Source: Serilophus lunatus
Taxonomy: Eukaryota > Chordata > Aves > Passeriformes > Eurylaimidae
Direction: 5' to 3'
Assembly (NCBI GenBank): GCA_013399895.1
Contig: VXBA01001650.1
Location: 283,649-347,648, forward strand
DNA: 64,000 bases
The position numbers and the translations under genes were made by a program. The notes beneath the pieces are model-generated. The model was not told the origin of the DNA and made no database searches. It saw only the letters and a list, made by a program, of their open reading frames with translations. Shown one piece after another: positions 23,410 through 37,500 of the stretch (position 1 is the stretch's first letter; each line of letters opens with the position of its first letter).

Positions 23410-25493
23410 GTAGAAACCCGGAGCCAAGGGGCCTCAATTCCTAATTAATGCAGATAATTTGTGTCGCAGTTACCGCATTCAGGCTTCATTCGTGTCATTT
23501 CGCCTCCCTCTGCGGTCCTGTTGGGAGGGCGCCTCGGTTTTCTGCCGTTCAGGAAAACAAATCCTGTCATTGGGGAGCTTTGTGATTTTTTTTGTTATTT
23601 TTTTTTTTAATTACTAATAGCAAACAGCACAATCATCTCCCTCAGGGGGTGGGCAGGAATTCCCGTGTCCCTTATACGTGTGAGGGAACATCCACCTGGT
23701 GATCTCTGCTCTGGGTAACTTCTTCCAGGAGACAACTACAGTATAAAAACATTAGCTGCAAGTTTAATAATTTAATGCTTTTATACCTATTGGGCTTGGA
23801 TTTGTGTTCCCTGGATTTTCTCCTGATGCAATCCTGTTAATTGTGGAATTTTTACTGATGCCATTGATGGGAAGAGCCTGCATTTTCCCCACTGGAATAA
23901 ATAATGTTCCTGGTTTGTGTTCCCATTCCTCTTGGAAGTCCTTTTGTGCATCTTTAGCATAATGCCAGGGAAGAAATGTAAAGGGAGGAAGATAAATCTG
24001 CTGCATTGACCATTGTCATTTCAAGGAAAATGAACTTCTTTGTCATTTAAATAATTTTGCCTTCAGGCCCCTTCAGAACTGTAGAGTTTGTTTCATTTCT
24101 GATTTTTGCCAGAGGAAGCTTTTGTAGGAATTGGCTTTTCAGGCAATCAGTGGCCTCTGCATAAAGGACTCTTGCTGATGGATCATTGTGGGGACAGACA
24201 GGACCAGACACCTCCTGGAGAAGTTCACCTTGCCAGCTTTGCCATCTAGAGATGGTGATACAGCCAGTCTTTTTTATTTTTTTTTTTCCTAAAGAGAAAA
24301 GAGGGGGGAAAAGGCAGGAAGTTAAAACCCAAGCTAAAATTGTCTTTTTCTGCAACTCCATCTCGACAGAGTTGTAGCCATTACTTGTTTTCACTATCAA
24401 AAAAAAAGTCAGTTTTCCCCCGTGTTTGTGAGCTGGCATTGCTTCTTGTTTTGTCAAAAAGTAGATTTTTATCAAATAATACAATGGAATAGTGGGAAAG
24501 TGTGCTGGGGAGGGCTTGGGCAGCAGACAGGAACAGGGGATCTGTGTGAACACCCTCAGCCTCTGATTATTGTCACCCCAACAACTTCACCCTCTCTTCA
24601 GTTACAGTGTCAGTGATTAGGTTTTACTTAAAATATGCTCCCAGTGGAGAGAAGTGACACAGTTTAGTCTTTGTCCTGCTTCTGATCCCAATTCAATGGG
24701 GAATAACACAGTGAAAGGTAAATACAGCTCTAGGTTCTCCTTTTAAAGCAAGAAGGTTCTCTCCTGGCCCAAGCTTATTAATTAAACAAGATAATTCACT
24801 TTTGCTCATGTCATCATCTGGTGTTTTAGAACTTCTTGTGGAAGCAGGAGCTCTTAACTTCTCAGCTGTCTGAGCAAGGGTTTGGGCTCCCAGATATCAC
24901 CAAGGAAACTTTCTGTGGCAAGGAGTTTAAAGTGAACCACTGACAGAATCCACCTGGTGAAGGAAGCTCTGTTAACTAAGAGCAAATTTCCTGTTACAAA
25001 AGGGGTGATTTTTTTACCTTAAAAGCAACCTAAACTGGAAATAAACATATCCTGCCTTTATCCCTGTTTCTAGGAAGTGTGGGAAAAAGGGACAGAACTC
25101 CCTCTGTATTCCACCTGCCCCATTTGTAACAGAAAAGAGCAGCATCTCTTCTGTTCAGTGAGATGGATCTTCACCTCACTGCTGGTTAAAATGAGAGTCC
25201 TCACTTTGCTGTGCAGGGGAGAGCTGCTGGAGAACATTATGTTTGATTTAGCTTTGTGTAGTGCTTTTATTGGTGTGTATTTGGAGTTAAATTGTTTTAT
25301 TACTTATTCATGGGACATGGGATTGCTCCTCGTTGTCTGGGGGTGGAGGGTTCTGTGGGTTTATTCTTGTTCCTGTCCACGTTGGGCTTAAATCCCTGAG
25401 TGGGGGATGCTGTGGCCAAGGATGTGTTCCTGGTTCTGTTTTTGCAGCAGCAGAACTGAAAGCCTTACAGGACAGAGATGGCTTTTCCCCCAG

Positions 25494-25578
25494 GATTTGA
25501 ATATGGAGGCCACAGGGACAGATGAAGTGGAAAAGATAAAATCAAAGTTCATGTCTGCATGGCACAACATGAAGTACA
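25494..25578 (+). CDS. ATG4C: ATG4C coding exon 1
   Basis: Start codon at 25503-25505; residues 1-25 plus one base, ending in NMKY and A before donor GTAAGT (25579). Two acceptors are possible, TTTTTGCAG ending at 25447 or TTTTCCCCCAG ending at 25493; both keep the same start codon, so only the 5'UTR changes. There is an upstream ATG at 25479, which is included only if the first acceptor is used. Confidence 0.92.
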
Positions 25579-28500
25579 GTAAGTGGAACAGTGTGGGGGA
25601 AGGTCCTGTCTCCAAGGGAAGGAATGGAATGTTTCCTGTTGACAGGAGTGGGATCATGACTCAGAAATATAACTAATTAATAATAAAAACCCAGTATGGC
25701 CCTTGAAACCATTTTTTTTCTTTGATATTATAAACAGCCTGACTAAAACACTTCATTAGACTTTCATTTTTCAAATAAATTTGCATGATTATTTTTTTTA
25801 AATTACTTACTTTGAAAACAGTAAATACCTTGTATAAATGACACTAAATTTTCTTAGACTTTTAAACAGGAATAATGTACACAAAGTTGTTTTTCTCTGG
25901 AAGAAATAGGATGGTGTGTGAGATACAAACTCCACTGAAGAATGCTCTTCACACTCTTGAGTAACACCCTTTTCCACCGCTGAACATCAGTAATTTATTT
26001 ATGAGCACCCAGATTTTCAAGTGTGCTCTTTGCTCATCTGTCCTTTATTTCTCTGCTTCCTCATGTTGCTCATATTTACCACCAGGGTTTTGATAAATTT
26101 TGTTAATTCTCATCACAGCCTTGGAGATGATGGGGAATAGTAACCTCTGCAGCCTGTATGTGATTATTTTATGAGACTAAACCCCAATTTCAGTGCTTTT
26201 TTTATTTCCCTTTCAAGGGTTACCTCTGGCTTAACCAGGTGCTGTTGACAATTCATTTTTTGAGTACTCCAGGCCCAAATTTGTGTTTGCTTTGCATCTG
26301 TTTTAGGTTGGGTGTTGAAAACAAAAACTTACTTCAGTAGAAACTCTCCAGTCTTTCTGCTGGGAAAATGTTACCACTTCAAAACTGAGGGTGAGTACAG
26401 AGCACTTCACTCATTCCAGTCTTGCTCAGCAGGAGCTCTGGGGATGTATTTTTAATCTTCTAAACTGTCATTAACAATTACAAAATTCAAAATGTAAATA
26501 TGAAAAGCTTAGAAAATACTCATTTAAATGCCCCCCACTAAAGCAACCCACCCTGCTTTATTCAGATTTTGCAGTGAAACCTTGTTCTTTTGGACATACT
26601 AATGCTGTCATTTGCACTTCCTTTCATTTGCCATCAATTTGAGATTTTCTTTCTAAAAGCTCCTGCTTGAAATAGTGACAGTACCTGTACCAGGAGTCAC
26701 TGCAGCAACACCTTCATTATGATTTTCCAGTGTGCAGTTTTCTAAGTCTCTCTGTTTGACCATTGACAGTTGGGTGAATTAAGCAGTTACTTGCAGGTCA
26801 GTGATTCCACTGGCACAGAGATGTCTTCATTGCTTTTCTTTTATTTTTCCTTTATTTTTTTCCATCTGGCACATTTCTATTATGTTTGCTTTCCAATTTT
26901 CCTTTCTTGTATTTGAAGCAACTGTTACTTTCTGTAACTTTGCCCTGTTTTTCTGACTGAATAACAAACTGTGTTTGTTACCTGCTTTCTAGTAGAGGTG
27001 CCATACCAAGTTATAACTTAAACTGTGCTTTGCCTTCCAGAGTCTGGTGAGCTCTCCACAGATGGGTCCAGTTTTGATAAAATCAGCACAGAGATTTCTG
27101 GAAATGTTGAGGAGTTTCGTAAAGATTTCATTTCCAGGATCTGGCTGACATACAGAGAGGAATTCCCTCAGTTAAAGGGATCTGCACTAACCACAGACTG
27201 TGGCTGGGGCTGCACCCTCAGGACTGGGCAGATGCTGCTGGCTCAGGGTCTGATGCTTCATTTTCTTGGGAGAGGTAAGTTATGGGAGAAGATCTCTGTG
27301 TGTGGCATGAGCACAGTGGTCTATAGAGAGCATGATGGTCTTTGTGTGTCCCAAATCTGAGATGCAAGCTGGATTTGCTTCTGGACTCCTCACTGCTGTT
27401 GGAATTGTCCCATTGCATCAGTGCAACCATTCCATTTCAAAAAAAAAAGGGAGAACCAAAGGAAGCTCCTGTGGCATTTCCAGTATCTAACTGTGAAGTA
27501 AGATACCACAAAAACGTGTGATCCCCTACCTGGATATTATTCTTATCCATGCACATGTCCAATTCCCTTGAAACTCAATCACTTCTTGAATTCAGGATAT
27601 GGAAATGAGTTCCACAGCCCATAGCTGTGGGCTATGGCAAAAGTGATGTTCTTTTATCAGTTTTAAAGTTGTACGTTATTGAATTTCTCCTTGTATTAAT
27701 ATATTGAGTTCCTAGAAGGATTCTAATCTAACTTCAATACATCATTCTCTGTGTGGAGATTTTCATTTCCTCCCTTCCCCCTCCCCACCATGTCCTTAGA
27801 GAAGAGCTTCCCTTTTTTCCTTACATTGTCTCAAAAATCTCCCTCAGTCACAGGCAGCTGAAGCAGCTTTAGGAGCTGTGGGACACTTGCTGCTGATTCT
27901 GCATGTCCTCCCTGTTCTTCCAGGCTGAGCCATGCCCTGCTGAGAGGTATTTTGTGTTCTCATAGTTAAACACCTTCTCTTTTATAAGAAACAAGGAGCC
28001 ATGTCCTCTGTCCCCACTCCTTGCTGTCAGAGTGATGCAGGACATGGGTGGGTGTGAGAGAACAGAGTGTGTTGTTTGCTCAGCCATTTGTTGGATCCTG
28101 GGAATACTTGAGCAGAGGATTGTTCTCTGAAAGCCTGTTTTGATAATACTTTGCACTTACTGTGCAAATATGATGTAAGCTGTGAACGTGGTCCCAACCC
28201 AGCTGCACCACAAAGTCCCCATTCTTGGGGATTGTTGGGTTGGCTTATTGAATGTTCCTTTGGCTGGAAGGATTTAACTCATAAAACATTCATTATTCCT
28301 TTCACCTGATTGCAGATATCAAAAGGTATGTAAATACTTCTGCTGACAACACAAATCCCTTAAGTATCACTTTTGTTACACACGCATTTAAAAAAAAATG
28401 TCAGAACCTGACCAGAATCCCTGTGAGCAGGAGTGTGTAATGGCTCGTTCAGAAGTAACCCCAGACAAAAAAGCCCCAGGTTTCCATCTATAAAATCCAT

Positions 28501-31500
28501 GGTTCCAAAGAATTCCTTGCACTGTCCCCCTTGCATCCTAATTTGGGAAGTGATGGGGTGATTCCAAAGTGCAAGTGGTTCTGTGTCAATCCAAATGCAC
28601 AGGAAAAGAGAGTATGGATGGTCTTTCTGGGCTGCTTTGCTCCTCACCTGGTCTTCTGACAGCTGGTGAATTATCTTTTGAAAAGCTTGTTATGAGGTCT
28701 GGGCAGCTCTGGAAACATATTTAAGTGTTTACACCAAGTTTTTCATGGTTGGTTGTTCTTTTCCCAGAGATGTTTTCATTCTGGTTTAATGGTGGTGTTT
28801 CTGTTAGGAAGCAAAACTTGCCTGCAGTTTCTGCCTGGGATGCTTCCACTTCCACTGCCATGTGGAATGTTCCAGATGTTGCTGAAAGATGCTGTAAATG
28901 AGGTTTTATTTTAAATATTAAGACACTGAGTGAAATGTGAGAGTACAGAACAGCAGGGCCTGTGAGGATGACACTGAGCCTGGGGGTGCATCTGCCTGGG
29001 TCTGTGTTACAAGTGGTTGGTTGGACTTGAGAGAGAATTCCAAGCATTTCCCAAGGGAATTGTTACTCTTCCTTGGATCTGCTGAACCCCATTGTGCTGT
29101 GGGAGGAATGCTGTGTAGGATGCATCCTTAGAAATTCAGGTTCTAGATACTGTGCTGAGTAACATTTAAACAAGTTTGTCTTCTGATCTGAAAGAATTCA
29201 CAGATTTAGTGAATAAAGTCTTGCCTGTTTTTCTGCTGATCTCCTTTGACAATTTGCCTGGAAGAATCCTTTGTTTTTATATCAATAATTCCTCAGGTTT
29301 GCCTATTTTTTTTTATTTTTTTTTTTAGTAACAGACAAACCAGAAGAATTAAAACTAGCTTTTGAAACTCCTTGTTTGACATGGATAATATGTTTTTGCA
29401 TAGTATTGAATAGCTGACATTCATATTTTTAATAGAGAGTTCTGTGTTTTGTTATCAGGTATCTGATTACATCTCATGGTTTATTCAGCTGCCTGGGATG
29501 GTGGAGCATCAGATAACAAAGAAATCCTGTGGTGTTTAGTTTCACCTCTCATTCAGCAGAACATAAACCCAAACCCCACTCTGCTGGAACCCTTTATTTA
29601 TGCTTTAACGGTGGCATTTACAGCTCAGCCCCTAAAATCCATAGGATGGGCTCAAGGTGCTTGGTTTAACCTGCCAGAAAGTTGAGTGTTCCCCTCTCTT
29701 GCTGCAGCCTGGGTGTGGCCGGAGGCGCTGGCCGTGGAGAGCTCGGACTGGGAGTCCTGGACAGCCCACACGGTGAGGAAGCTGACGGGCTCCTTGGAGG
29801 CTGAGAGAGACCCCCACATCCTGCCCCAGCCCCCGAGGGGCTCCAGGAGGAGCTGGGATGGCACCGAGAGGAGGAACGAGCTCTATCACAGGAAAATCAT
29901 CTCGTGGTTCGGCGACTCCCCGCCCGCGGCTTTCGGCCTCCACCAGCTGGTGGAATACGGGAAGAAGTCGGGGAAGGCGGCGGGGGATTGGTACGGGCCG
30001 GCTGTCGTGGCTCACATTTTGAGGTAAAAACACCTTCATTTCGTGTTGCTTTCCCTTGTTACATCCCAGAGCAGCTTTTGGGAGTGTCCTGAGGTCGCTC
30101 CTGCCCGGCCGAGCATCAAACTGCTCAGAATTGTCTTTGTAAAACACTCCCATCTTTTAGGAGCAATTCCAGAGTTTTTCCAGAGGCAGGAAGGGAAATA
30201 GCAACCAGCTCCTGCACCTGCTGCTGAGGGTTTATCACTCTTATTTCAGGGAAAAAAGACAACTTTTGTGTTTTCCTGTACTTGGGGCAGTAGAATCCCA
30301 AGTATCTCTCACAAACCTTTTAAGTAGAGCTGCTTTTAATGGAATGTTCTAAAAACTAACCACTCTTTCAACCTTGGAACATGCATAACATTAGAGATTT
30401 TTTTTTAACACTGTAACCTGGGGGCTGTAATGTACTGATAGTGTAATGAAATGTCAGAGCTAAAATTGATGTTTTCAGCATTTCTTTGCACACATCAAAT
30501 TCTTGCGAAACTGTAAATGTATGGGACTATTAATATTATAATTATATCACAGTAAAAGTAAAGGGTCTGTGACATTCAGGGTGGTTAAAAAAAAGTGGAA
30601 AGTCAAATTTCTCTATACTATGTGCCTTGATATGCCATTTCTTTGAATATTTTGGGGGGCTTTTTATAGTCTTGTATGTTCATTTTCTTAGTGGATTCCA
30701 GTTTACCTATAAACTGAATCATCAATAAGTCATGCAAGCAGCAGAAGCCAAAGTTCATATCTATATATTTATATAATTATTAATAGAAAACTTTGGTATT
30801 TAGTGTAATAGTGTATTATTCTGAAGCACTGCACTCATTAGCTGTGTGGGTGTGTACACATGCAGATTCATACAGGAGTGTAGGAGTTGAACATTATTGT
30901 GTTTTGTTTTACTTTCTCCTGATGATGGAAGCTGTCAGGATTCCTTTTTGCTTGCTTTAATCAGCTGCCTATTAAATTACCTGTTTCCCTAATGGGAGCA
31001 GGGAGGGATTTGGTGCAGAATTATACTCAGCACAACCCCAGTGATGATTTCCAGCCCTGCAAAGGTTTCCTTTCCTGAGTCTTTCTCTCTTACAGCTCCC
31101 TCATAACTTGGGAATGACTGTATTAAAAGATTCCTCAGAATAGAGTGTGAAATAAAGGGATAGTGACCATTTAATGCAAGTGTGTGTTGAAGTCAAAGGC
31201 CAATCTTCTATTTTGAACAGTTTCATTTCTTTACAAATGTTGTCCCTGATTGATGACCATGGTTCTGACTATCAACATATATTTTCTTTTTAGTCTTTAG
31301 GTCTTTTTCTCTCAAGCAGAGCCTAATATTGTAATTATATTTTTGAAAGTTTTGGTGAAACCCTGCAACTTTTTATGTCTAGTCTTTATTTCCATAGACA
31401 CCAGGTGCTAATTTGTGGCTGGTTATGTGAACTGAGGTCAAATAAGGAGATCTATTGAGTTGAAAATAGTATTTTTGTCAGCAAACTTAGCCTTTATCAT

Positions 31501-34500
31501 CAATATACATGACAGAAAGGATATTAGGTAGTGAATATGAATCTCATTGAAAGCTAACATGGGGTTTGGGGCTTCTTTTTTTGTGTTTTTTATTGTTTCT
31601 TCCAAATAGGAGACATTGTCATCTTTGTTTGGGAAAAACATGTTGCCACATACACTGGAACTTGGTATCCAGTGTTTGAAACAAATAAAGAACAAAATAA
31701 AAAGCCCCATCCCTCCACTTGTATTTATCAGGAAGGGAAGGTGTCTTGAATGAAACAAAACAAAAAGCCAAAAAAACCCAATTAAAATCAACCCAAATAA
31801 TTTATGTTTGTTTGCTGTTACTCTTTTTAAATGAGAGATGAGTTAAATGGTTTTGTGTTTGTACTTAGAAAAGCTGTTGAAGAAGCAAGAGACCCTGAGC
31901 TCCAAGGAGTAACAGTCTATGTTGCTCAGGATTGCACAGGTAAACGTTGTGATTTTGGAGATGTTTTCCAAACATTTTAGATGCTTTTTGTGCCTTTCAG
32001 TAAGCACTTAAATGCAACTTCAAAGGAAAAAAATAAACTGTAAAATGGATCCACAAAATTGAGATGATGCAGACGAAGGGATTCTCTGTGTGTGTTCCCT
32101 GTTTGGTATTTTGCAGTGTCAGATCCAAGCACAGCGTGTTCCTTCAGGAGCCAAGTTCAGCTCCCAGAAGTTCAGTTATGTCATAACTGAGCCTGGGACA
32201 GGGCACTCAGGACCCACATCCTTGGAGAATCCATCTGATTCCAAAATACACTGTTCAATCAAAACAGTTCCACCTGACTTACACTGACAGTGAAACTTAA
32301 AATTCTGTGATTATGGTGATTTTTGCCTCTCTCTCTGTTTGGAGGGAATAGCCAGTAACTCTACGTTAAGATTTTCCCCTCATTGTCAATGACTGGGTTA
32401 ACTTGAACATGGATTAAAATCAATTATTGCCTTTTTTCCTTTAACATACAGGTGTTCCTGTTAGTTGTAAGCTTTCAAGTTTTAATTATTCCTTTTAGAA
32501 GTTTATATGCAGTCAATAAATATTTATTGGCTTCCTCCTAACCTACCCCTTCTGCATTTCCTTGGCAATTACCATTCTACAAATTATTGCTGAAAAAGAG
32601 GAGAAACAACACTGCTTTGGATCACCTGGGGTTATATTTTAGGGGGAAGGGCTGCAGTTTGTCCATGGAGCCTTTTTGTAGGTGTGTCTCTAAAAGCTGG
32701 AGGTTGTATTTGAAGTGTGAATATTTCCCTGTGTCTCCTTTCAGTCTACAGCTCCGATGTTATTGACAGACAGTGTTCTTTGATGGATTCTGGAAAGGGA
32801 GGCACAAAAGCTGTAATTATATTGGTTCCTGTGAGACTTGGTGGAGAGAGAACAAACACAGACTACTTGGAGTTTGTAAAGGTATGAAATGAAAGTTCAA
32901 TCATTTTTCAAAGAGCAGCACAAGGGGATATGAAAAGTGACTCCACGATGGTAATTCTCCCCATTAAATGTAAGGTGGGGATTTTACAGTTGAAGGTTGT
33001 AAAGTTTGACTTTACAGATTTTAAATTTCCCTATTACAAGCTCAGACATAATTGCAGAGCACATGATGTCCCTTGGTAAAGCAGTGATAACTGTCCTGCT
33101 CCTCCAGCAGTACCTGAAAAGACATTAATGCAGTGCCTCAAATTACAAATGGTAATTTAATATAGCATGACTCCAAGAGCATATGTAACTAAGGACCAGG
33201 CAGCATTTTAAAATATAAATATACTCAGTCCCTTAGTCTGTTTCTTACCCTCTTAAATGTTAAATGGCTTAAAGTTGTCAGTTGTGTGTTCTTCACATTT
33301 TCTTTTGTCTTCTTCCCCTAAAGAGAGGGGACAGAATTATTTGATGTCTTTAGTCACTGTTCAAGTGTTTTTTCACTACCTGGATGAATGTTTCTGAGGA
33401 CAGTGATGCAGGAGTAGCAAAGAGCTACTACAATTAAAAATGGACTGGAAAAAGTAAAACTCAAGGAGAAAGCAGAGGGTTGGAAGATCTGTGCTGTCTG
33501 TTGGTTTTTTTTTCCAGCAGAAGTTCTGATGGCACCTGAGGATGTGCTGTAATCCTGCCTTTTGCTTCTCGTAAGGGAAGACCTTTTTCTCTCAGCCCTT
33601 TTGCTTTTATTTCATTTTCCATGCTGCTCTTTATCTGCCTTTACATTCTTGTTTTCATTTTGAAAATGCCACAATGTAGTAAAAAGAACAAAAACTGAGA
33701 GTCTGTAACAGTATTTTTTGTGACCATCTCTTCACTGTAAAATTTCAGGGAAACATTTGGTTTTTATTGGCATGGGAAGACAGGCCAGTGAAGCCTTTGA
33801 AGTGATGAGCTTAAATTGTTACTCCTTCCTGATTGTTTTCCTTGTGTTTTCAGACAGTTGAGTTTAGGTGGTTCACTGTGTGATTCCTGCTGCTCCCTTC
33901 CCAAGCCTTTTCCTGCCCTTTGCAAGCTGGTGGAGGCTGTGAAAAGAGGACTTTCAATTGCACAAATCTGTCACTCCAGTCTCTGCCTTGATTGCTCACA
34001 AGAAGTGACTAAATACCTTAGAGTCTGGATTTAAGTTAAAAATGCAGATTTTAGAATGTAGCACGAGAGGTAATTTTTACAAAGGATTTTATATTTATGG
34101 ATGAAAATTGATGAATTTTTTATAATTCACTTTTACAAGAAGCTTCCCATAGATTAAGCAGTTCCCCATTACTCTGAGTAGCTCTGCTTCTCTGTTCCAC
34201 TGGCAGAGGATGTGTCTCCTTGGTTGGAGCCTTTGCCTGATCAGCCATAGAGGAACATTTTCCAAGAAAACCTTCTCATTCATATTTTAAATAAATTTTC
34301 CAAGAAAGCCTCTCATTCATATTTGAAAGAAGCAGCACTTTCTTAACCCATATAAACCATGCTGGACTTGACTCTAGCATCTCAGGTGAGGTTTTTAAGT
34401 GACTTTATCATTGTCTAAGCAGGGAAAATTTTATCTTGAGAAGCTTTTGTTTTAGTACTATCATCAATTATATTATTGAGAGGAATGTTCACTTACACGA

Positions 34501-37500
34501 TGGTAATGCAATGGTTTTACTTTGAATGGTTGATCTCTTAAAGAGGAGAGGATTGAGAGATGTCTAATGCCAGCTAATGGAGACAAAACCAGGGCTGTTT
34601 TCCTTGGATTCTGTTGTCCATGGCTGCATCCAGAGCTTGTGGGGATAGAGGAGTTTCAGTCAGTTAAACTGCTAGAATGTTCTCACCTTGGCAAAACTGT
34701 GCAGGTAAATCCTTCTCCCCAGTGCTAGGTGTATCCATAAAGCTGACACTTTAAGTGATAAATCTGCTCAGTTGTTCCCAACTCTTTTCCACCTGGATGA
34801 GCAGAAACACACTGGCATGACCATGCCCATGGTTGGGATCCCAGTTTTCTGTCATCAGTGGTTTTGCTTTAGGTGGAGGAGCCTCTTCCTTTCTTTCCCC
34901 CTCCAGACTAAAACAGTTCCTGTATTTCTCCCCTTTAAATCAGGTGTATTTGTATTGTCCTTTTCCCAAAGGTGCTATATGCAGATGGTTCTGATTCCTC
35001 TGCCCTCAAAGGCAACATCCAGGGAGATTTATGGGGCCTGTCTGTTGTGTGTTTGTCTCTCCCTGGATTTTGGGCAGCTGTTTTTAGAGCTGGATCCTGT
35101 AATTAGTCTTGCTCCAACTGGCATTTCTCCTGAAGATGTACAAGTTGATACTCTGGCCACACTTGTCCATTTGGATGCAAGAAGAAGAGAGTCCCCAAGG
35201 GCCACAGGATGTGAATGTGTAGGAAAGCTGTAAATCTCAATACTTTGGTATATTTTGACTAAGCAGCTTGTGCTCCATTTGTATGACATTATATTTTCTC
35301 TCCTCCCCAAAAATAGTAACAGCAAATCCTCTCAATGTGTGGGTATCTCTTGGAAAGGGAGGACTTTCTCTGGAATATCTGGTGATACTTATCTGCAATA
35401 TCTGACTCCCACTGTGGCCAAGCTCCAGAAAGTCATGAAATCAGTCTTAAAAAGAGAAAAAAACCCTATTTGCCTAAAACAGTAAAGACCAAATATTTTA
35501 ATTCAGTTTAATTCTTACTCTGTTTAACACTGCCCAAATTATTATGTTCTTGTTGCAGGGAATTTTGAGCCTGGAGTACTGTGTTGGCATTATTGGTGGC
35601 AAACCCAAGCAGTCATATTACTTTGCTGGATTCCAAGGTTAGTGTTCTAATGTGTTCTGTCTCTCCCACAGTGTTTCTCTCCGAGTTAGGAAGTTAATAT
35701 TGAACCAGTGGGAAACAGTGTGATTAAAATAGCAAAATGAGTACCTTATTAATTCATCACATCTCCCCAAGTCCAGCCATTTGTCATTTACCCCACAGAG
35801 TAATTGGATCCCGTGAAATGTACATTTAATTTCCGTTGTTGCACAAACAAGGCATAATTTATCTGTTTCACCAAACTTGAGGAGCAGTTTGCTGTTCCTG
35901 CCTGGCAGTTCTTATTTACCTATTTACTCTTTGCTCCTTTAAGTGGTGGTAGTTGATGCTTAAATGACAAGCAATATATTCTTCCTGTCAGGAGGAAGCA
36001 GCCCGATACATTTTTCATACGCAAACTCCGGAATATAATTGTGTGTTTGTAAAAGTAATTTTATCACCAAAAATTAAATGACAGTTTCATCACTTTATAA
36101 AAATTCTGCTTATACAAGCATATTTGATTATGCAAAAGTTAATCTGTCCTGCAAAAACCAATGCTTCAGTCAATGAGTATCAGCCTGGCAAGCAGTTACT
36201 CGCTGGCTTTTTTTCCAGCTGTTCTGCATAGAAATTGGATTGTAAGCAGTGTAATAATAAGGTGTTTTTTGAATTACTTGTCTTCTGTTTTGTCCTTGTA
36301 GATGACAGTTTGATTTACATGGATCCTCATTACTGCCAATCTTTTGTAGATGTCAGCATAAAGGATTTCCCTCTTGAGGTAATATGGATATAGACCTGGC
36401 ACTGTTTTCTTCCCATATGAATCAAACACTAATTATTTAGAGATGTTCTAGCGAGCTGCAGCTTTATGGTTTTACAGTTACATGTTATTTATCAATGTCC
36501 TGCCCTTCTTTATAGGCCCATAATCAACAGAAATGACCAGAGGTTAAATCTCAATATGGGGTTTTAATTTTTACTGCATTAATGCTCATCTGTTTTCTTT
36601 TTAATGATTAGAAAACCTCAAATATAGATGATCTCTTCATTTAAGTAATTTTTGCTCAAAGAAAATAGATAGTATTTGTAGATCTTAAACATCTTTAGAT
36701 TTGGGGCTTGTTAGTCTGTCTGTTTAGTCGTTTTATTTAATTTTAAATTCAAACTGCACTCAGCATCATGGAGAGAATTACTGTGGTATTCAATGGTAGG
36801 AGCCTGAAAATAGATAGAGCTGAAGGAGGTTATTAGAGAACTCGATTTACAAGTGCTCTGAGAAAACATTATCAGTTTCAAGTGAATGTTCAATAGCCAC
36901 AGTACTCACAGTAGAAGCCCTTGGTGCCATCCACACAAACCCTCCTTGATCTGGTGCCCAACTTCCACAGGAACTTCCAGCAGCTCTTGGGTGAGTGCAG
37001 GGACTCTGTGGGTGCAGAGCAGAGCTGAGGCTGGGTGTTGGTAGTGGCTCCTCCAGCCACTGTGTTCTGACTCCTCCATGGGGAAACAGGGCTTCAGAAG
37101 CAGCAGAGTGCATTAAATAAGGAAGAAGAACGTGTTCATACTGTGTATGTACATTGATCACAGTACTTCAATAAAGTACCCTCAAAGGGTATTTAAGAAA
37201 AGTATTTATCTCAAAGGGCTTACACAGGCCTGATGTCGAGTAAGTCTTAGGGCCAACTTAAAGCAACCACTATGTATTTTTCATTAGTTATGCTTAACAA
37301 AAATGCTTTAATTAGCATGTTACATAATACAGGAGTAAAATATTCTCTGGAAAATGAGAACGTTCTGAATGAAGCAGAGAAAAACAGCAGCAAAATGTAT
37401 TGGAAAATATTCCAGGCAGAAGGTTTGGTTATAGCAATACTGTTATATTTACCCTGCTGAGGTACCCAGATCCTCTCCCCTATTTGCTGATAGCTGTGTT

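Larger units (their letters stand above)
30024..35558 (+). other. ATG4C: ATG4C introns around coding exons 5 and 6
   Basis: Intron 30024-31868, 31940-32744 and 32882-35558 are AT-rich. Apart from a 38-bp tandem duplication at 34257-34331 I see no recognisable element. The 153-codon open frame at 34772-35233 has no family resemblance and its direction equals that of the host gene; I treat it as chance. Confidence 0.6.

Noticed and set aside
29632..30153. 173-codon minus-strand open frame
   Set aside because: It is the antisense shadow of the GC-rich ATG4C exon 29708-30023.
34772..35233. 153-codon open frame in an ATG4C intron considered as a nested gene
   Set aside because: No recognisable domain, no start context or polyadenylation signal that supports a separate gene.
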